The notes under the pieces: generated by a model | Told to the model about the DNA's origin: nothing | Seen by the model: the letters and a program-made list of their open reading frames with translations, nothing else | Database searches by the model: none | DNA from: Microbacterium esteraromaticum | Lineage (GTDB): Bacteria > Actinomycetota > Actinomycetes > Actinomycetales > Microbacteriaceae | Assembly: GCF_900163815.1 (NCBI RefSeq) | Contig: NZ_FUKO01000020.1 | Coordinates: forward strand, 62,001 to 126,000 | Reading direction: 5' to 3' | Length of the DNA stretch: 64,000 nt | Position numbers and translations under genes: made by a program | In this document: positions 51,564-63,023 of the stretch, piece by piece | Numbering within the stretch: position 1 is the stretch's first letter | Layout of the letters: every line of letters starts with the position of its first letter

Positions 51564-52486
51564 GGCGTCGCACCGAATGTCTCGGATGCAAATGGTGTCA
51601 TGCGCGCCCCGATTCCGGCTGCGGTGAGCCCAGCCACTGTCACGCTGACTGCGCTGGCCAACAGCGCCACGACGCCCAGCGTCACCAGGCCATAACCCGC
51701 CACTAGCCACAACGCCGAGGTCTCATCGAGCACGGAGCGGAGGATGGCAGAACCCGCGATGCAGGCTATGCCGCCGAGCGTGAAGAGAATGGCACCGGTG
51801 GACAGCCCGAGGATCGTCTCCCCCGTCCGGCGCCGCCATTGCGCGTCGATATGCGCATCGTCCGCAGAGGGGAACGCGGGCGTCGAGCTGATCCGGTGCA
51901 GCGCCGCTGCCGTCGCGATGATGAGCACGACAAGCGAGATCAGCGCGGGGATGCCGTAGAACCAGCCCGGATACGGCGATGCCATGTGACTTGCGTGGGG
52001 CGACTCGAATCGGATCACCCGAGACCAGCCGCCATTGTCATCATCTGCCGCCGTGAGGCCACCGAACACGACCACCAGCAGGAACAGCACAGCAGTCGCG
52101 CCGAACATCAGCATCCGCCGACGGGGAACGACCGAGCGCAACGAGCGCGGAATCAACGTGGCGGCACGAACCTCGCCCTCAGCCACCGGGACGATGCGCG
52201 GCGGCATGGCGGAATAGACGGCGATGCCGGCGGCCGCCGCAACCAAAGAGGCGACGTTGAACACCTGGCCAAGCGCAGACCACCTGAGCCCGGCGACCGA
52301 CAGTGAGACAAGCACCGCGATCGCGACCAGAACAGCGATGACTGCCCGCCGCCGTGCCGCTTCGATCATCGGCACCACTCGCGGGGACACCGCAATTCCG
52401 CGGCGACGACGGCGTGTCGCAACCCAGACGATGACCACCGCGACCACGATGGGTAGAACGGACAAGATTGCAGCGATTCCCGACAT
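51560..52486 (-). CDS. Membrane protein co-expressed with the YtrA-type regulator (DUF1648-like)
   Basis: 308 residues with seven or so membrane helices and polar loops (DDDNGGWSRVIRFESPHASH is external). The layout resembles DUF1648/DUF5808-type proteins that accompany YtrA regulators, but I recognise it only by context. ATG 52486 has GGGAGG four bases upstream. The promoter has TTGACA and TACCGT boxes with an operator over the -10. Confidence 0.65.
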   Translation of the reverse strand: MSGIAAILSVLPIVVAVVIVWVATRRRRRGIAVSPRVVPMIEAARRRAVIAVLVAIAVLVSLSVAGLRWSALGQVFNVASLVAAAAGIAVYSAMPPRIVPVAEGEVRAATLIPRSLRSVVPRRRMLMFGATAVLFLLVVVFGGLTAADDDNGGWSRVIRFESPHASHMASPYPGWFYGIPALISLVVLIIATAAALHRISSTPAFPSADDAHIDAQWRRRTGETILGLSTGAILFTLGGIACIAGSAILRSVLDETSALWLVAGYGLVTLGVVALLASAVSVTVAGLTAAGIGARMTPFASETFGATP

Positions 52487-52498
52487 GACGCCTCCCTG

Positions 52499-52541
52499 GT
52501 GTACCAACAAGACGGTACACGGCGGCAGGCGCGTGTGTCAA
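52499..52541 (-). promoter_or_regulatory. Promoter and GntR/YtrA operator of the membrane protein-gntR operon
   Basis: Minus strand: -35 TTGACA (52541-52536), 18-base spacer, -10 TACCGT (52517-52512). Inverted repeat GTGTACC (52499-52505) and GGTACAC (52514-52520) with eight-base spacer covers the -10. The -35 begins inside the stop region of the DUF808 gene. Confidence 0.75.
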
Positions 52542-53455
52542 CGAGTTAGTACAGCGTTCCGCCGATGCCCCTCATCGAAGTTCGGGCGCTTGCCCAGCAT
52601 CCGCCCGATCGCGAGCACGATGCCGACGACGATGAGGCCCACGAGCATCCCCACCACCGCCGAGACGGCAGTGTCGCCGAGCCAGACGACGAAGCCGCCG
52701 AGCGACGCCAATAGCTCCGCGACACCGTGCAGCAGATCGGAAAGCACCGGCCAGCCGACCTCACCCAGGTTGACGATCACGAGGTGTCCGCCGACCCACA
52801 GCATCGCGACGGTGCCGATGACGCTGATCACGCGGAACACCGCTGGCATCGAGCGCACGATGCGCGTGCCCGTGTGGCGCACCCGTCGCACCGGGCTCTT
52901 GGCCATCTTCAGACCGACATCGTCGATCTTCACCAGCAGCGCGACGACGCCGTACACGGCCGCAGTCATCAGCACAGCGATCACCGAGAGCACGCCCAGC
53001 GTCTGCCAGAACCCCATGTTCCGGTCGAGGCTCGCCATGGAGATGAGCATGATCTCGGTCGAGAGGATCAGGTCGGTGCGGATCGCGCCCCAGACGAGCC
53101 GCTTCTCGTCGCGCGCGCCGGCTTCGGCGTGTCCATGACTGAAGCCGAACCACTCCAGCACTTTTTCGGCGCCCTCGAAGCACAGATACGTGCCACCCAC
53201 GATCAGCAGGAACGGCAGCGCCCACGGGGCGAATGCGGTCAGCAGCAGCGCGATCGGGATGATGATGAGGAACTTGTTCGCAATCGAGCCGAGCGCGATC
53301 CTGCCGACCACCGGCAGCTCTCGGGCTGGCGACAACCCCTGCACATACTGAGGCGTGACCGCCGCATCGTCGATGACGACACCGCCGGCCTTTGCCGACG
53401 CCTTCATCGCGGCGCTCAGGATGTCGTCGACGACCGCCAACAGACCAACCGACAT
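52538..53455 (-). CDS. DUF808 (YedI-like) membrane protein
   Basis: 305 residues. LLAVVDDILSAAMKASAKAG, IDDAAVTPQYVQGL, GGTYLCFEGAEKVLEWFG and AIRTDLILSTEIMLIS match DUF808; about six membrane helices. Function unknown. ATG 53455 with GGGGGAGA upstream. Stands alone; its stop lies within the next promoter. Confidence 0.88.
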   Translation of the reverse strand: MSVGLLAVVDDILSAAMKASAKAGGVVIDDAAVTPQYVQGLSPARELPVVGRIALGSIANKFLIIIPIALLLTAFAPWALPFLLIVGGTYLCFEGAEKVLEWFGFSHGHAEAGARDEKRLVWGAIRTDLILSTEIMLISMASLDRNMGFWQTLGVLSVIAVLMTAAVYGVVALLVKIDDVGLKMAKSPVRRVRHTGTRIVRSMPAVFRVISVIGTVAMLWVGGHLVIVNLGEVGWPVLSDLLHGVAELLASLGGFVVWLGDTAVSAVVGMLVGLIVVGIVLAIGRMLGKRPNFDEGHRRNAVLTR

Positions 53456-53561
53456 GCGCTCTCCCCCGTGTCTGCATCCGTCGCTCGGCGAGCGGATCGG
53501 ATGAGGCTTGCGGATGCCGTCGATGCGCCGGCCCCGTCAGGCAACGCTACTGGGTACGAGG

Positions 53562-55340
53562 TCAGCGCGTTCGCTGCACAGCCGCAGCATCCGACACCGG
53601 CAGCTGACACACGAACGCACGGCAGTCGTACACGGCGCCGTCGACGGCATCCTTCCCGTCGAACAGTTCGAATCCGGCATCGGCGAAGCCTTTGGCCTGC
53701 ATCGGCGTCACCACGGTCACGATGTCGGCTTCGACTTTTCGCGCGACCTCAGCGAGTGTGCTTGTCGGGTCGGATGTCACGGCTATGACCTGCCGCGGCG
53801 GCTCGGCGATCCCGGCCAACACGCGCAGCAGCGCGCCGAACGCCAGCGGCTGCGCGAGCGCCCGCGACGCGAGCCCCGCCGCGATGTCTTCGGCCTGCAC
53901 CCGATGCGCATCGCCCGCTCCGAGTCGCCAGGCTGTCAGATGCGCGGATGCCCGGGCTGCCGCACCCGAGGGCAGATCGCCATCGCTGTCATCGCCGGCC
54001 TGCGGGATGCCGTGCGCCACCAGCACCGGGTCAGGCGTGACGTCTTCAGCCAGCAAGCTGACCGCAGTCGATGCCCACGACACGTCACCGGTGGCGAGCG
54101 CGAGTGCCAGCAGTCCTTCTGCGAACAGCCCCAGGTCGGCCACGGTCGCGACAGCCGTCGCCGCGACTCCATCCAGTGACGAGCGCACCAGCGATCCGTC
54201 CGCACCGCGATTCCTTGTCAGCACGGCGTTGGCTGCTGCGGCGGCAGCATCCACCCACTCCGTCTCACCCAGCTGCGCACCCGCCCGCGCGAGCGCACCG
54301 ATCGCCATGCCGTTCCAGCCGGTGAGCACCTTGCCGTCAACCGTCGGCGGCTCCAGTTCCGCACGTCCGGCAGCATCCCGCCGGTAGTACCCGCCCTCGT
54401 TTCGCTCCCCGTCGATCCACGACTCCGAGTCCTGTGCCGCACCGAAGCCGCCGCCGTCGCGGCGGAGAACCGTGAGCAGGAAGCCGGCGATGCCGCGCAC
54501 GATGTCCTCGCCCCCGGCGTCGAGCGCAACGTCCATCAGTTGCGCGTTGTCGGTCAGCATCCGCTCATAGTGCGGCACGGTCCAGTCGCGCTGGGTCGCG
54601 TAGCGGAAGAACCCGCCGTCGACGTCGTCGCGCAGCTCTGCATCGGCCATGGCGGTGAGGGCACGGCTGGCGGCGTCAGCAGCCCCCGCGAGCGGATGCT
54701 GCAGAAACCGCAGCGTCGTCGCCATCGGGAACTTCGGAGCGCCGCCGAACCCGCCGAACTGACGATCCTCGCGATCAGTGATCGACGCGGCCGCGGTCTG
54801 CAGCAGCTCCGCGTCCGGCAGCGGAGAGACGGTGCGGATCGCCGCTTCCTGCAGAGCCTCGGCGACAGCATCCGCCGAGGCGAGCACCTCATCGTGACGT
54901 GCTGTCCACGCGTCGCGCACGGCCGCGAGCACCTCACCGAACGCGGGCATCCCGCCGCGGGCCTCCGGCGGCCAGTAGGTTCCGGCATAGAAAGCGCGAC
55001 CCGCAGGCGTCGTGAAGACGGTCAGCGGCCAGCCCAGGCTCGGAGTGAAGGCGGATGCCGCCGCCATGAACGCAGCATCCACATCGGGGTGCTCTTCGCG
55101 ATCAATCTTCACCGGCACGAAGCCGGCGTTGATCTCTGCTGCCGTTGCCGGATCGGAGAACGACTCGCGCGCCATCACGTGACACCAGTGACAGGTGGAA
55201 TAGCCGATGGAGATGAGCAGCGGCACGCCGCGCTCACGCGCCTCGTCGAAGGCCGCCTGCCCCCACGGATGCCAGTCGACAGGATTGTCGGCGTGCGCGC
55301 GGAGGTAGGGACTGAGCGTCTGTGCCAGCCGGTTCGTCAT
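53562..55340 (-). CDS. DUF255/thioredoxin-like domain protein (YyaL type)
   Basis: 592 residues. N-terminal DUF255 thioredoxin-like domain: [17 protein letters not shown] and [18 protein letters not shown] with the C-x-x-C pair, then [15 protein letters not shown]. The rest is a six-hairpin-glycosidase-like helical barrel ([32 protein letters not shown]). Conserved widely; the role is unclear, possibly thiol or sugar related. ATG 55340 is at the family start. Confidence 0.9.
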   Translation of the reverse strand: MTNRLAQTLSPYLRAHADNPVDWHPWGQAAFDEARERGVPLLISIGYSTCHWCHVMARESFSDPATAAEINAGFVPVKIDREEHPDVDAAFMAAASAFTPSLGWPLTVFTTPAGRAFYAGTYWPPEARGGMPAFGEVLAAVRDAWTARHDEVLASADAVAEALQEAAIRTVSPLPDAELLQTAAASITDREDRQFGGFGGAPKFPMATTLRFLQHPLAGAADAASRALTAMADAELRDDVDGGFFRYATQRDWTVPHYERMLTDNAQLMDVALDAGGEDIVRGIAGFLLTVLRRDGGGFGAAQDSESWIDGERNEGGYYRRDAAGRAELEPPTVDGKVLTGWNGMAIGALARAGAQLGETEWVDAAAAAANAVLTRNRGADGSLVRSSLDGVAATAVATVADLGLFAEGLLALALATGDVSWASTAVSLLAEDVTPDPVLVAHGIPQAGDDSDGDLPSGAAARASAHLTAWRLGAGDAHRVQAEDIAAGLASRALAQPLAFGALLRVLAGIAEPPRQVIAVTSDPTSTLAEVARKVEADIVTVVTPMQAKGFADAGFELFDGKDAVDGAVYDCRAFVCQLPVSDAAAVQRTR

Positions 55341-55398
55341 GCCTTCACGCTACCCGGCGGGTCCGACACTCGACACGACGCCCACACCCCTACTTAGC

Positions 55399-55494
55399 GC
55401 CGAGACCCCCAGCTACGGGCGTCCCCATCCGGGGGTGTCGACGACAGCTGGGGGTCTCGGCGAAGGGGGTCTCGTCGAAGGAGGCCTCCGCGAA
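55399..55494. repeat. Long palindrome followed by three 15-base tandem units
   Basis: Perfect 16-base arms GCCGAGACCCCCAGCT (55399-55414) and AGCTGGGGGTCTCGGC (55446-55461). The right arm runs into three 15-base units at 55450-55464, 55465-55479 and 55480-55494 of the form GGGGGTCTCGGCGAA, the third degenerate. Could also terminate the aldo/keto reductase operon, whose stop is 13 bases away. Confidence 0.8.
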
Positions 55495-55506
55495 AGCGGC
55501 GTGGGC

Positions 55507-57782
<2,276 letters not shown>

Positions 57783-57788
57783 GGATAG

Positions 57789-57794
57789 ATCCTA
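57789..57794 (-). promoter_or_regulatory. -10 hexamer TAGGAT, leaderless promoter of the acyltransferase-like gene
   Basis: TAGGAT, six bases, GTG 57782. Confidence 0.55.
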
Positions 57795-57818
57795 AGCTCA
57801 TCCCCGCGCGCAGACACG

Positions 57819-57824
57819 TACGAT
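57819..57824 (+). promoter_or_regulatory. -10 hexamer TACGAT before hrpA
   Basis: TACGAT, eight bases, ATG 57833. GAAGGG in the gap could serve weakly as ribosome-binding site, so leaderless status is uncertain. Confidence 0.4.
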
Positions 57825-57832
57825 GAAGGGCT

Positions 57833-60800
57833 ATGTCTTCGCCGGTCATCACCTACCCGCCCGAGCTGCCAGTATCCGCCGCTCGCGGCGAGATCGCCGA
57901 CGCCATCCGTGATCACCAGGTCGTGATCGTCGCCGGCGCCACGGGATCGGGCAAGACCACGCAGCTGCCGAAGATCTGCCTCGAACTCGGGCGCACGAAC
58001 ATCGCGCACACGCAGCCGCGCCGACTCGCCGCCCGCACGATCGCCGAGCGCGTGGCGGAAGAGCTGCACGTCGAACTGGGCGGGCTCGTCGGCTACAAGG
58101 TGCGCTTCACCGACCAGGTATCGGCCGACACGAAGATCGCGCTGATGACCGACGGCATCCTGCTCAATGAGGTCCATCGCGACCGGCTGCTGCGCCGCTA
58201 CGACACGATCATCATCGACGAGGCGCACGAGCGCTCACTCAACGTCGACTTCCTGCTCGGCTACCTGCGGCGCATCTTGCCGGAGCGCCCGGAGCTGAAG
58301 GTCATCATCACCTCGGCCACCATCGATCCGGCGAGCTTCGCGGCGCACTTCGCCGACGCCGATGGTGAACCGGCACCGATCATCGAGGTCTCCGGCCGTA
58401 CCTTCCCGGTCGAGATCCGCTACCGTCCGCTGATCGACGATGACGCTGGGCCGAAGGGTGCCGGGTCGAAGCATGCTGGACCGGTGAGCCCGTCGAACGG
58501 ACCCGAAGACGAGGTCTCAGCGATCGTCGCAGCGCTGCGCGAACTCGACCGCGAAGCACCGGGCGATGTGCTCGTGTTCCTACCCGGAGAGGCCGAGATC
58601 CGGGATGCCGCCGACGCGGTACGCGGCGCCTATCCGTCGACGACTGCGCCGGTCGAGGTGCTTCCCCTCTACGGCCGTCTCTCGGCCGCCGAACAGCATC
58701 GTGTGTTCGAGCGCCCGTCGAAGGGACAGGGCAGTCTGCGCTCATCCCGTCGCGTGGTGCTGGCCACCAACGTCGCCGAGACCAGCCTCACCGTGCCCGG
58801 CATCAAGTACGTCATCGACACCGGAACCGCCCGGATCTCGCGCTACAGCAGTCGCTCCAAAGTGCAGCGACTGCCGATCGAGCCGGTCTCGCAGGCGTCG
58901 GCGAATCAGCGGTCGGGCCGCGCCGGACGCACGAGCGACGGCATCGCGATCCGGCTCTACAGCGAAGACGACTTCGAACGCCGCCTGGAGTTCACCGAGC
59001 CGGAAGTGCTGCGCACATCACTGGCATCCGTCGTGCTGCAGATGCTCTCGCTCGGTTTCGGCGACATCAGCGAGTTCCCGTTCCTCACCCCACCGGACTC
59101 ACGCGGCATCAAGGCCGCATTCGACCTGCTCGGCGAACTCGGCGCAGTCACGATGCAGCGCGGCGCGGGCTCGAAGCTCACCCGCATCGGGCGCGACCTG
59201 GTGCGGATGCCGATGGACCCGCGTTTCGCGCGCATGCTGGTGGAGGCGGCTCGTCCTTCGGCTGGCACAGGCACCCACGGCGGCGGTCAGGTGCTGGAAG
59301 ACGTCATGGCGATCGTCGCGGGGCTGTCGATTCAAGATGTCCGCGAGCGCCCCTCGGCCGAAGCACCCCAGTCGGTGCGTGATGAGGCCGAACGCTCGCA
59401 TGCGCGGTTCACCGACCCGACCAGCGACTTCCTGGCACTGCTGAACCTCTGGAACCACCTCCGCGAGCAGCAGCGCGATCTGGGTTCCAGCGCCTTTCGA
59501 CGGATGTGCCGCAGCGAGCATCTGAACTACGTGCGCGTGCGCGAATGGTTCGACGTGCATCGCCAGTTGCGCTCGCTCACCAAGGGGCTCGGCGAGAAGC
59601 GCGACAAGAGCGAGAAGCAGGACAAAAGCGAGAAGAGCGGCGACGCGCGCTCCTCCGGCGCCGCGGATCCGGATGCCATCCATCGCTCGATCCTGGCCGG
59701 GCTGCTCTCGCAGATCGGCATCCTCGACGAGCGCACCACGGCGAAGGGCGTGAACAAGACGCCCTCCAAGGAGCAGAAGCGACGCATCGCCGAGTATCGG
59801 GGCGCGCGCGGCATCCGCTTCTCGATTTTCCCGGGTTCCGGGCTGCGCAAGAAGTCTCCACAGGCGGTGATGGCCGCCGAGATCGTCGAGACCTCGCGCA
59901 CGTTCGCGCGCACGGTCGCAGCGATCGACCCGGCCTGGGCCGAAGCGCTTGCCGGCGACCTTGCCAAGCGTCAGGTCACCGAGCCGCACTGGTCGAAGGA
60001 TGCCAGCGCCGCTGTCGCCTACGAGAAGGTGACGCTGTTCGGGGTGGAGATCATTCCCAAGCGCCGCGTGCAGTTTGCACGAATCGACCGGCCGGGCGCA
60101 CGCGAGCTGTTTCTGCGTCACGCCCTCGTCGAAGGCGAGTGGGACCCGCAGCGCATCGACAAGCGCGTCAGCGCGTTCTGGCGCGCCAATGCCGAACTGC
60201 GCCGCCGGCTGGAGAAGCTCGAGGAGCGCGAGCGCCGTCGAGATATCCTCGCCGGCGACGAAGCGGTGTTCGCGTTCTACGACGAGCGCATCCCGCACGA
60301 GGTGTTCGACGTGCGCTCGTTCGAGAAGTGGTGGCGGGATGCTCTGCAGCAGACCCCGAAACTGCTCATCATGCGCGAGAGCGACCTCATCGACGATGAG
60401 GGGCGGGCAGACCAGAGCGAGTTCCCCACGCGCTGGACCCAGGGCGATCAGGTGCTCGGCCTTGCATACCGGTTCGAACCCGGCGCGGAGGACGACGGCG
60501 TCAGCGTGGTGATGCCGTTGGCCCTGCTGCAGCAGGTGCGCGACACCGGCTTCGACTGGCAGGTGCCGGGGCTGCGCGCCGAGCTCGTCACCGCGCTGCT
60601 GCGCGCTCTGCCCAAGGCCATCCGCCGTCATGTCGTGCCCGCGGCCGACTGGGCGGACCGGTTCGGTCAGGAGCTCGCCGACGAAGGTCCGGAACGACAC
60701 GGTGGCGTGCCAGCGCTATCACTGAAAGAGGCACTGGCAAAGCGCATCCAGCCGCTGGCCAACCAGCGCGTCTCCGCCGACGATTTCGATGACGAACGGG

Positions 60801-61906
60801 TGCCCGGTCACCTGCGCGTCAACTTCCGCGCGGTGGATGAGCGCGGCCGCGTGGCGGGGTCGGCCCGCGATCTCACCGAGCTGCAGCAGACCCTGTCGGG
60901 TCGCTCGCGCGAGAGCGTCGCGCGGTCGCTGCGGCCGTCGCTCTCTGGCGCTCCTGCCGCGAACCCGCTGCAGGGCCCGGCTAAGCTCGCGGAGCTGCGC
61001 GCGCCGAAGGGCCCCGCCCTCGAACAGGACGACCTCACCGACTGGACGTTCGGCGACCTCCCCGAGCTCCTCGACACGAAGGTCGCCGGCGGAACCGTGC
61101 GCGGCTACCCGGCGATCGTCGACCGCGGCAAGACCGTCTCGGTGCGGGTGGAGGCGACGGCGGATGCTGCCGCATCCGCCACCCGTGACGGTGTGCTGCG
61201 CCTGGTGCTGCTGAACGTCCCCTCACCCTCGTCATACGTGCAGAGCCACCTCACAGCTCCCGAGAAGCTCGCATTGGCGGCATCGCCCTACGCAAATGTC
61301 GCAACTCTTATCGAAGATGCCCGCACCGCGGTGGTGCGCGCACTGATCGAGGAGGCGGCGGGCCCTTCGACGAGCGCAGCGACCCAGGTGCGCACCCGAG
61401 CCGACTTCGAGCGGGTGCGCGATGCCGTCAGCACCGCACTCGTCGATCGCCTGTTCGCCTATGTCTCGCTGGTCGCCCGCATCCTCACGAAGAGCCGCGA
61501 CGTGGAGCGCGGCATCAAGTCGCAGAACTCGCTCGCGCTGCTCGGCCCGCTGAACGACATCCGCACGCAGCTCGGCGGTCTCATCCGTCCCGGCTTCATC
61601 TCGGCCACCGGAACCGAGCGCCTCGCGCATCTCCCCCGCTATCTGGACGGCATACTCGACCGGCTGAAGACGCTGGAGAACGATCCGGGCAAGGACCGCA
61701 CGCGGATGACCGAGTACGAGCGCATGGCGACGGCGTTCGCGGATGCCGGAGGCACGATCCCCCTCGCCCCCGATGCTCCCGCATATCTGGTCGACGTGCG
61801 CTGGCTGCTGGAGGAATACCGGGTGAGCATGTTCGCGCAACGACTCGGCACCGCTCAGCCCGTCTCGCCGCAGCGCATCATGAAAGCCCTCGCGGCCCGC
61901 GCCTGA
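57833..61906 (+). CDS. hrpA: ATP-dependent RNA helicase HrpA
   Basis: 1357 residues, DEAH-box helicase. Motif I GATGSGKTTQLPK (about 42-54), motif Ia THTQPRRLAAR region, DEAHERS motif II, ITSATID motif III, TNVAETSLTVPG motif V and QRSGRAGR motif VI are complete, followed by the HA2/OB region and the long HrpA C-terminal domain (DUF3418). Low-complexity inserts occur after motif III (GAGSKHAG) and near residue 590 (KRDKSEKQDKSEKSG). Probably unwinds RNA or rescues collided ribosomes. The length exceeds E. coli HrpA by about 60. Confidence 0.95.
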   Translation: MSSPVITYPPELPVSAARGEIADAIRDHQVVIVAGATGSGKTTQLPKICLELGRTNIAHTQPRRLAARTIAERVAEELHVELGGLVGYKVRFTDQVSADTKIALMTDGILLNEVHRDRLLRRYDTIIIDEAHERSLNVDFLLGYLRRILPERPELKVIITSATIDPASFAAHFADADGEPAPIIEVSGRTFPVEIRYRPLIDDDAGPKGAGSKHAGPVSPSNGPEDEVSAIVAALRELDREAPGDVLVFLPGEAEIRDAADAVRGAYPSTTAPVEVLPLYGRLSAAEQHRVFERPSKGQGSLRSSRRVVLATNVAETSLTVPGIKYVIDTGTARISRYSSRSKVQRLPIEPVSQASANQRSGRAGRTSDGIAIRLYSEDDFERRLEFTEPEVLRTSLASVVLQMLSLGFGDISEFPFLTPPDSRGIKAAFDLLGELGAVTMQRGAGSKLTRIGRDLVRMPMDPRFARMLVEAARPSAGTGTHGGGQVLEDVMAIVAGLSIQDVRERPSAEAPQSVRDEAERSHARFTDPTSDFLALLNLWNHLREQQRDLGSSAFRRMCRSEHLNYVRVREWFDVHRQLRSLTKGLGEKRDKSEKQDKSEKSGDARSSGAADPDAIHRSILAGLLSQIGILDERTTAKGVNKTPSKEQKRRIAEYRGARGIRFSIFPGSGLRKKSPQAVMAAEIVETSRTFARTVAAIDPAWAEALAGDLAKRQVTEPHWSKDASAAVAYEKVTLFGVEIIPKRRVQFARIDRPGARELFLRHALVEGEWDPQRIDKRVSAFWRANAELRRRLEKLEERERRRDILAGDEAVFAFYDERIPHEVFDVRSFEKWWRDALQQTPKLLIMRESDLIDDEGRADQSEFPTRWTQGDQVLGLAYRFEPGAEDDGVSVVMPLALLQQVRDTGFDWQVPGLRAELVTALLRALPKAIRRHVVPAADWADRFGQELADEGPERHGGVPALSLKEALAKRIQPLANQRVSADDFDDERVPGHLRVNFRAVDERGRVAGSARDLTELQQTLSGRSRESVARSLRPSLSGAPAANPLQGPAKLAELRAPKGPALEQDDLTDWTFGDLPELLDTKVAGGTVRGYPAIVDRGKTVSVRVEATADAAASATRDGVLRLVLLNVPSPSSYVQSHLTAPEKLALAASPYANVATLIEDARTAVVRALIEEAAGPSTSAATQVRTRADFERVRDAVSTALVDRLFAYVSLVARILTKSRDVERGIKSQNSLALLGPLNDIRTQLGGLIRPGFISATGTERLAHLPRYLDGILDRLKTLENDPGKDRTRMTEYERMATAFADAGGTIPLAPDAPAYLVDVRWLLEEYRVSMFAQRLGTAQPVSPQRIMKALAARA

Positions 61907-61918
61907 CACGGATGCCGA

Positions 61919-61924
61919 TAGCCT
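61919..61924 (+). promoter_or_regulatory. -10 hexamer TAGCCT, leaderless promoter of the 61.9-kb reductase
   Basis: TAGCCT, six bases, ATG 61931. Confidence 0.55.
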
Positions 61925-61930
61925 GGCCGC

Positions 61931-62875
61931 ATGGCTCGCGCAATTGCTTATACAGAAATCGGGACGCCTGACGTCCTCCAGCTCATCAACATTCCCGTGC
62001 CGGTTGCCGGCCCGGGTGAGGTCGTCGTGGGCATCAACGCTGCGGGCGTCAACCCGCTCGATGCGAAGCTGCGCCGCGGCGCACGTCCCTCAGCGCCGAT
62101 CACGGAGCCCCGCCGCGTCGGATTCGACGGCGCCGGAGTGGTGACCGAGCTCGGCGAAGGCGTCACCGGCTTCGCGATCGGCGACCGCGTCGCGATCAAC
62201 AACGTTCTGGGCACCTACGCCACGGCCCTCGCCGTGCCCGTGGAGCGTCTGGTCAGGCTCAGCGACGGCGTGACGATGGCCGAGGGCGCCGCTCTCGGCA
62301 TCCCGATCGGCACGGCCTATCAGTGCCTGCGCTCGCTGAACGTGAGCAAGGGCGACACCCTGCTCGTGCACGCCGGCTCCGGGGCGGTCGGCCAGGCTGC
62401 CGTGCAGTACGCCACGCTGTGGGGCGCGACGGTCATCGCTACGGGCAGCCCCGCGCGTTTCGAGCAGCTGCGCGCACTCGGCGCCATTCCGGTCGCTTAC
62501 GGCGACGGCCTCGCCGACCGGGTCCGCGAAGCCGCCCCGGAAGGCGTCACAGTCGCGCTGGACTGCATCGGCACGGACGAGGCCATCCAGGCCTCGCTCG
62601 AGCTCGTCGAGGACCGCGACCGCATCGCCACGATCGTGCGCGGCCCGGATGCTGCCGAATTCGGCATCCGCGCTTTCTCCGGCGGCAGCCCGATCCCCCT
62701 CACCGATGAGGAAGTCGCATGGCGCGACGAGGCGATCGCTCTCACCGTCAACCTCATCGAGGCGGGCGATTTCCAGATCGAACTCGGTCCGGAGCTGCCG
62801 CTCGCCGAAGCCGCACGCGCTCACGAGCTGATCGAGCAGAACGGGGCCCGCGGGAAGATCGTTCTGGTTCCCTGA
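61931..62875 (+). CDS. NADPH:quinone reductase / zinc-less alcohol dehydrogenase family
   Basis: 314 residues, medium-chain reductase. AGVNPLDAKLRRGA and VGFDGAGVVTELGEGV in the GroES-like domain; NADPH loop LLVHAGSGAVGQAAVQYA; terminal NGARGKIVLVP. No zinc-binding cysteines. It shares family but not neighbourhood with the reductase at 35 kb. Own leaderless promoter; 94 bases before the sulfhydrylase leader ORF. Confidence 0.88.
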   Translation: MARAIAYTEIGTPDVLQLINIPVPVAGPGEVVVGINAAGVNPLDAKLRRGARPSAPITEPRRVGFDGAGVVTELGEGVTGFAIGDRVAINNVLGTYATALAVPVERLVRLSDGVTMAEGAALGIPIGTAYQCLRSLNVSKGDTLLVHAGSGAVGQAAVQYATLWGATVIATGSPARFEQLRALGAIPVAYGDGLADRVREAAPEGVTVALDCIGTDEAIQASLELVEDRDRIATIVRGPDAAEFGIRAFSGGSPIPLTDEEVAWRDEAIALTVNLIEAGDFQIELGPELPLAEAARAHELIEQNGARGKIVLVP

Positions 62876-62957
62876 GTAGCGGGCGCGAGCCGCGGGCACG
62901 CGGGGAAACACGGCGCAACAGTTCGACACATCCGACGCATCGACTCGCGAGCATCCG

Positions 62958-62963
62958 CATGAT
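62958..62963 (+). promoter_or_regulatory. -10 hexamer CATGAT before the sulfhydrylase leader ORF
   Basis: CATGAT, six bases, ATG 62970. One mismatch from TATGAT; no clear -35. Confidence 0.4.
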
Positions 62964-62969
62964 GGTCAC

Positions 62970-63023
62970 ATGTCCTTTGCTCCTGATGATCTGTACGCCG
63001 TCGCCTGCGGCTCACGCGCATGA
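62970..63023 (+). CDS. 17-residue leader peptide coupled to the sulfhydrylase gene
   Basis: ATG 62970 to TGA 63023 encodes MSFAPDDLYAVACGSRA. The TGA overlaps the ATG of the next gene (ATGA), so ribosomes finishing the leader are placed on the main start. A -10-like CATGAT six bases before it predicts leaderless translation. A Cys codon (TGC) lies five codons before the stop. In mycobacteria, leaderless Cys-containing small ORFs attenuate sulfur genes; this is a candidate of that kind with one Cys only. Confidence 0.45.
   Translation: MSFAPDDLYAVACGSRA

Noticed and set aside
59099..60700. Minus-strand open frame opposite hrpA
   Set aside because: Shadow of an intact helicase with all motifs on the plus strand.
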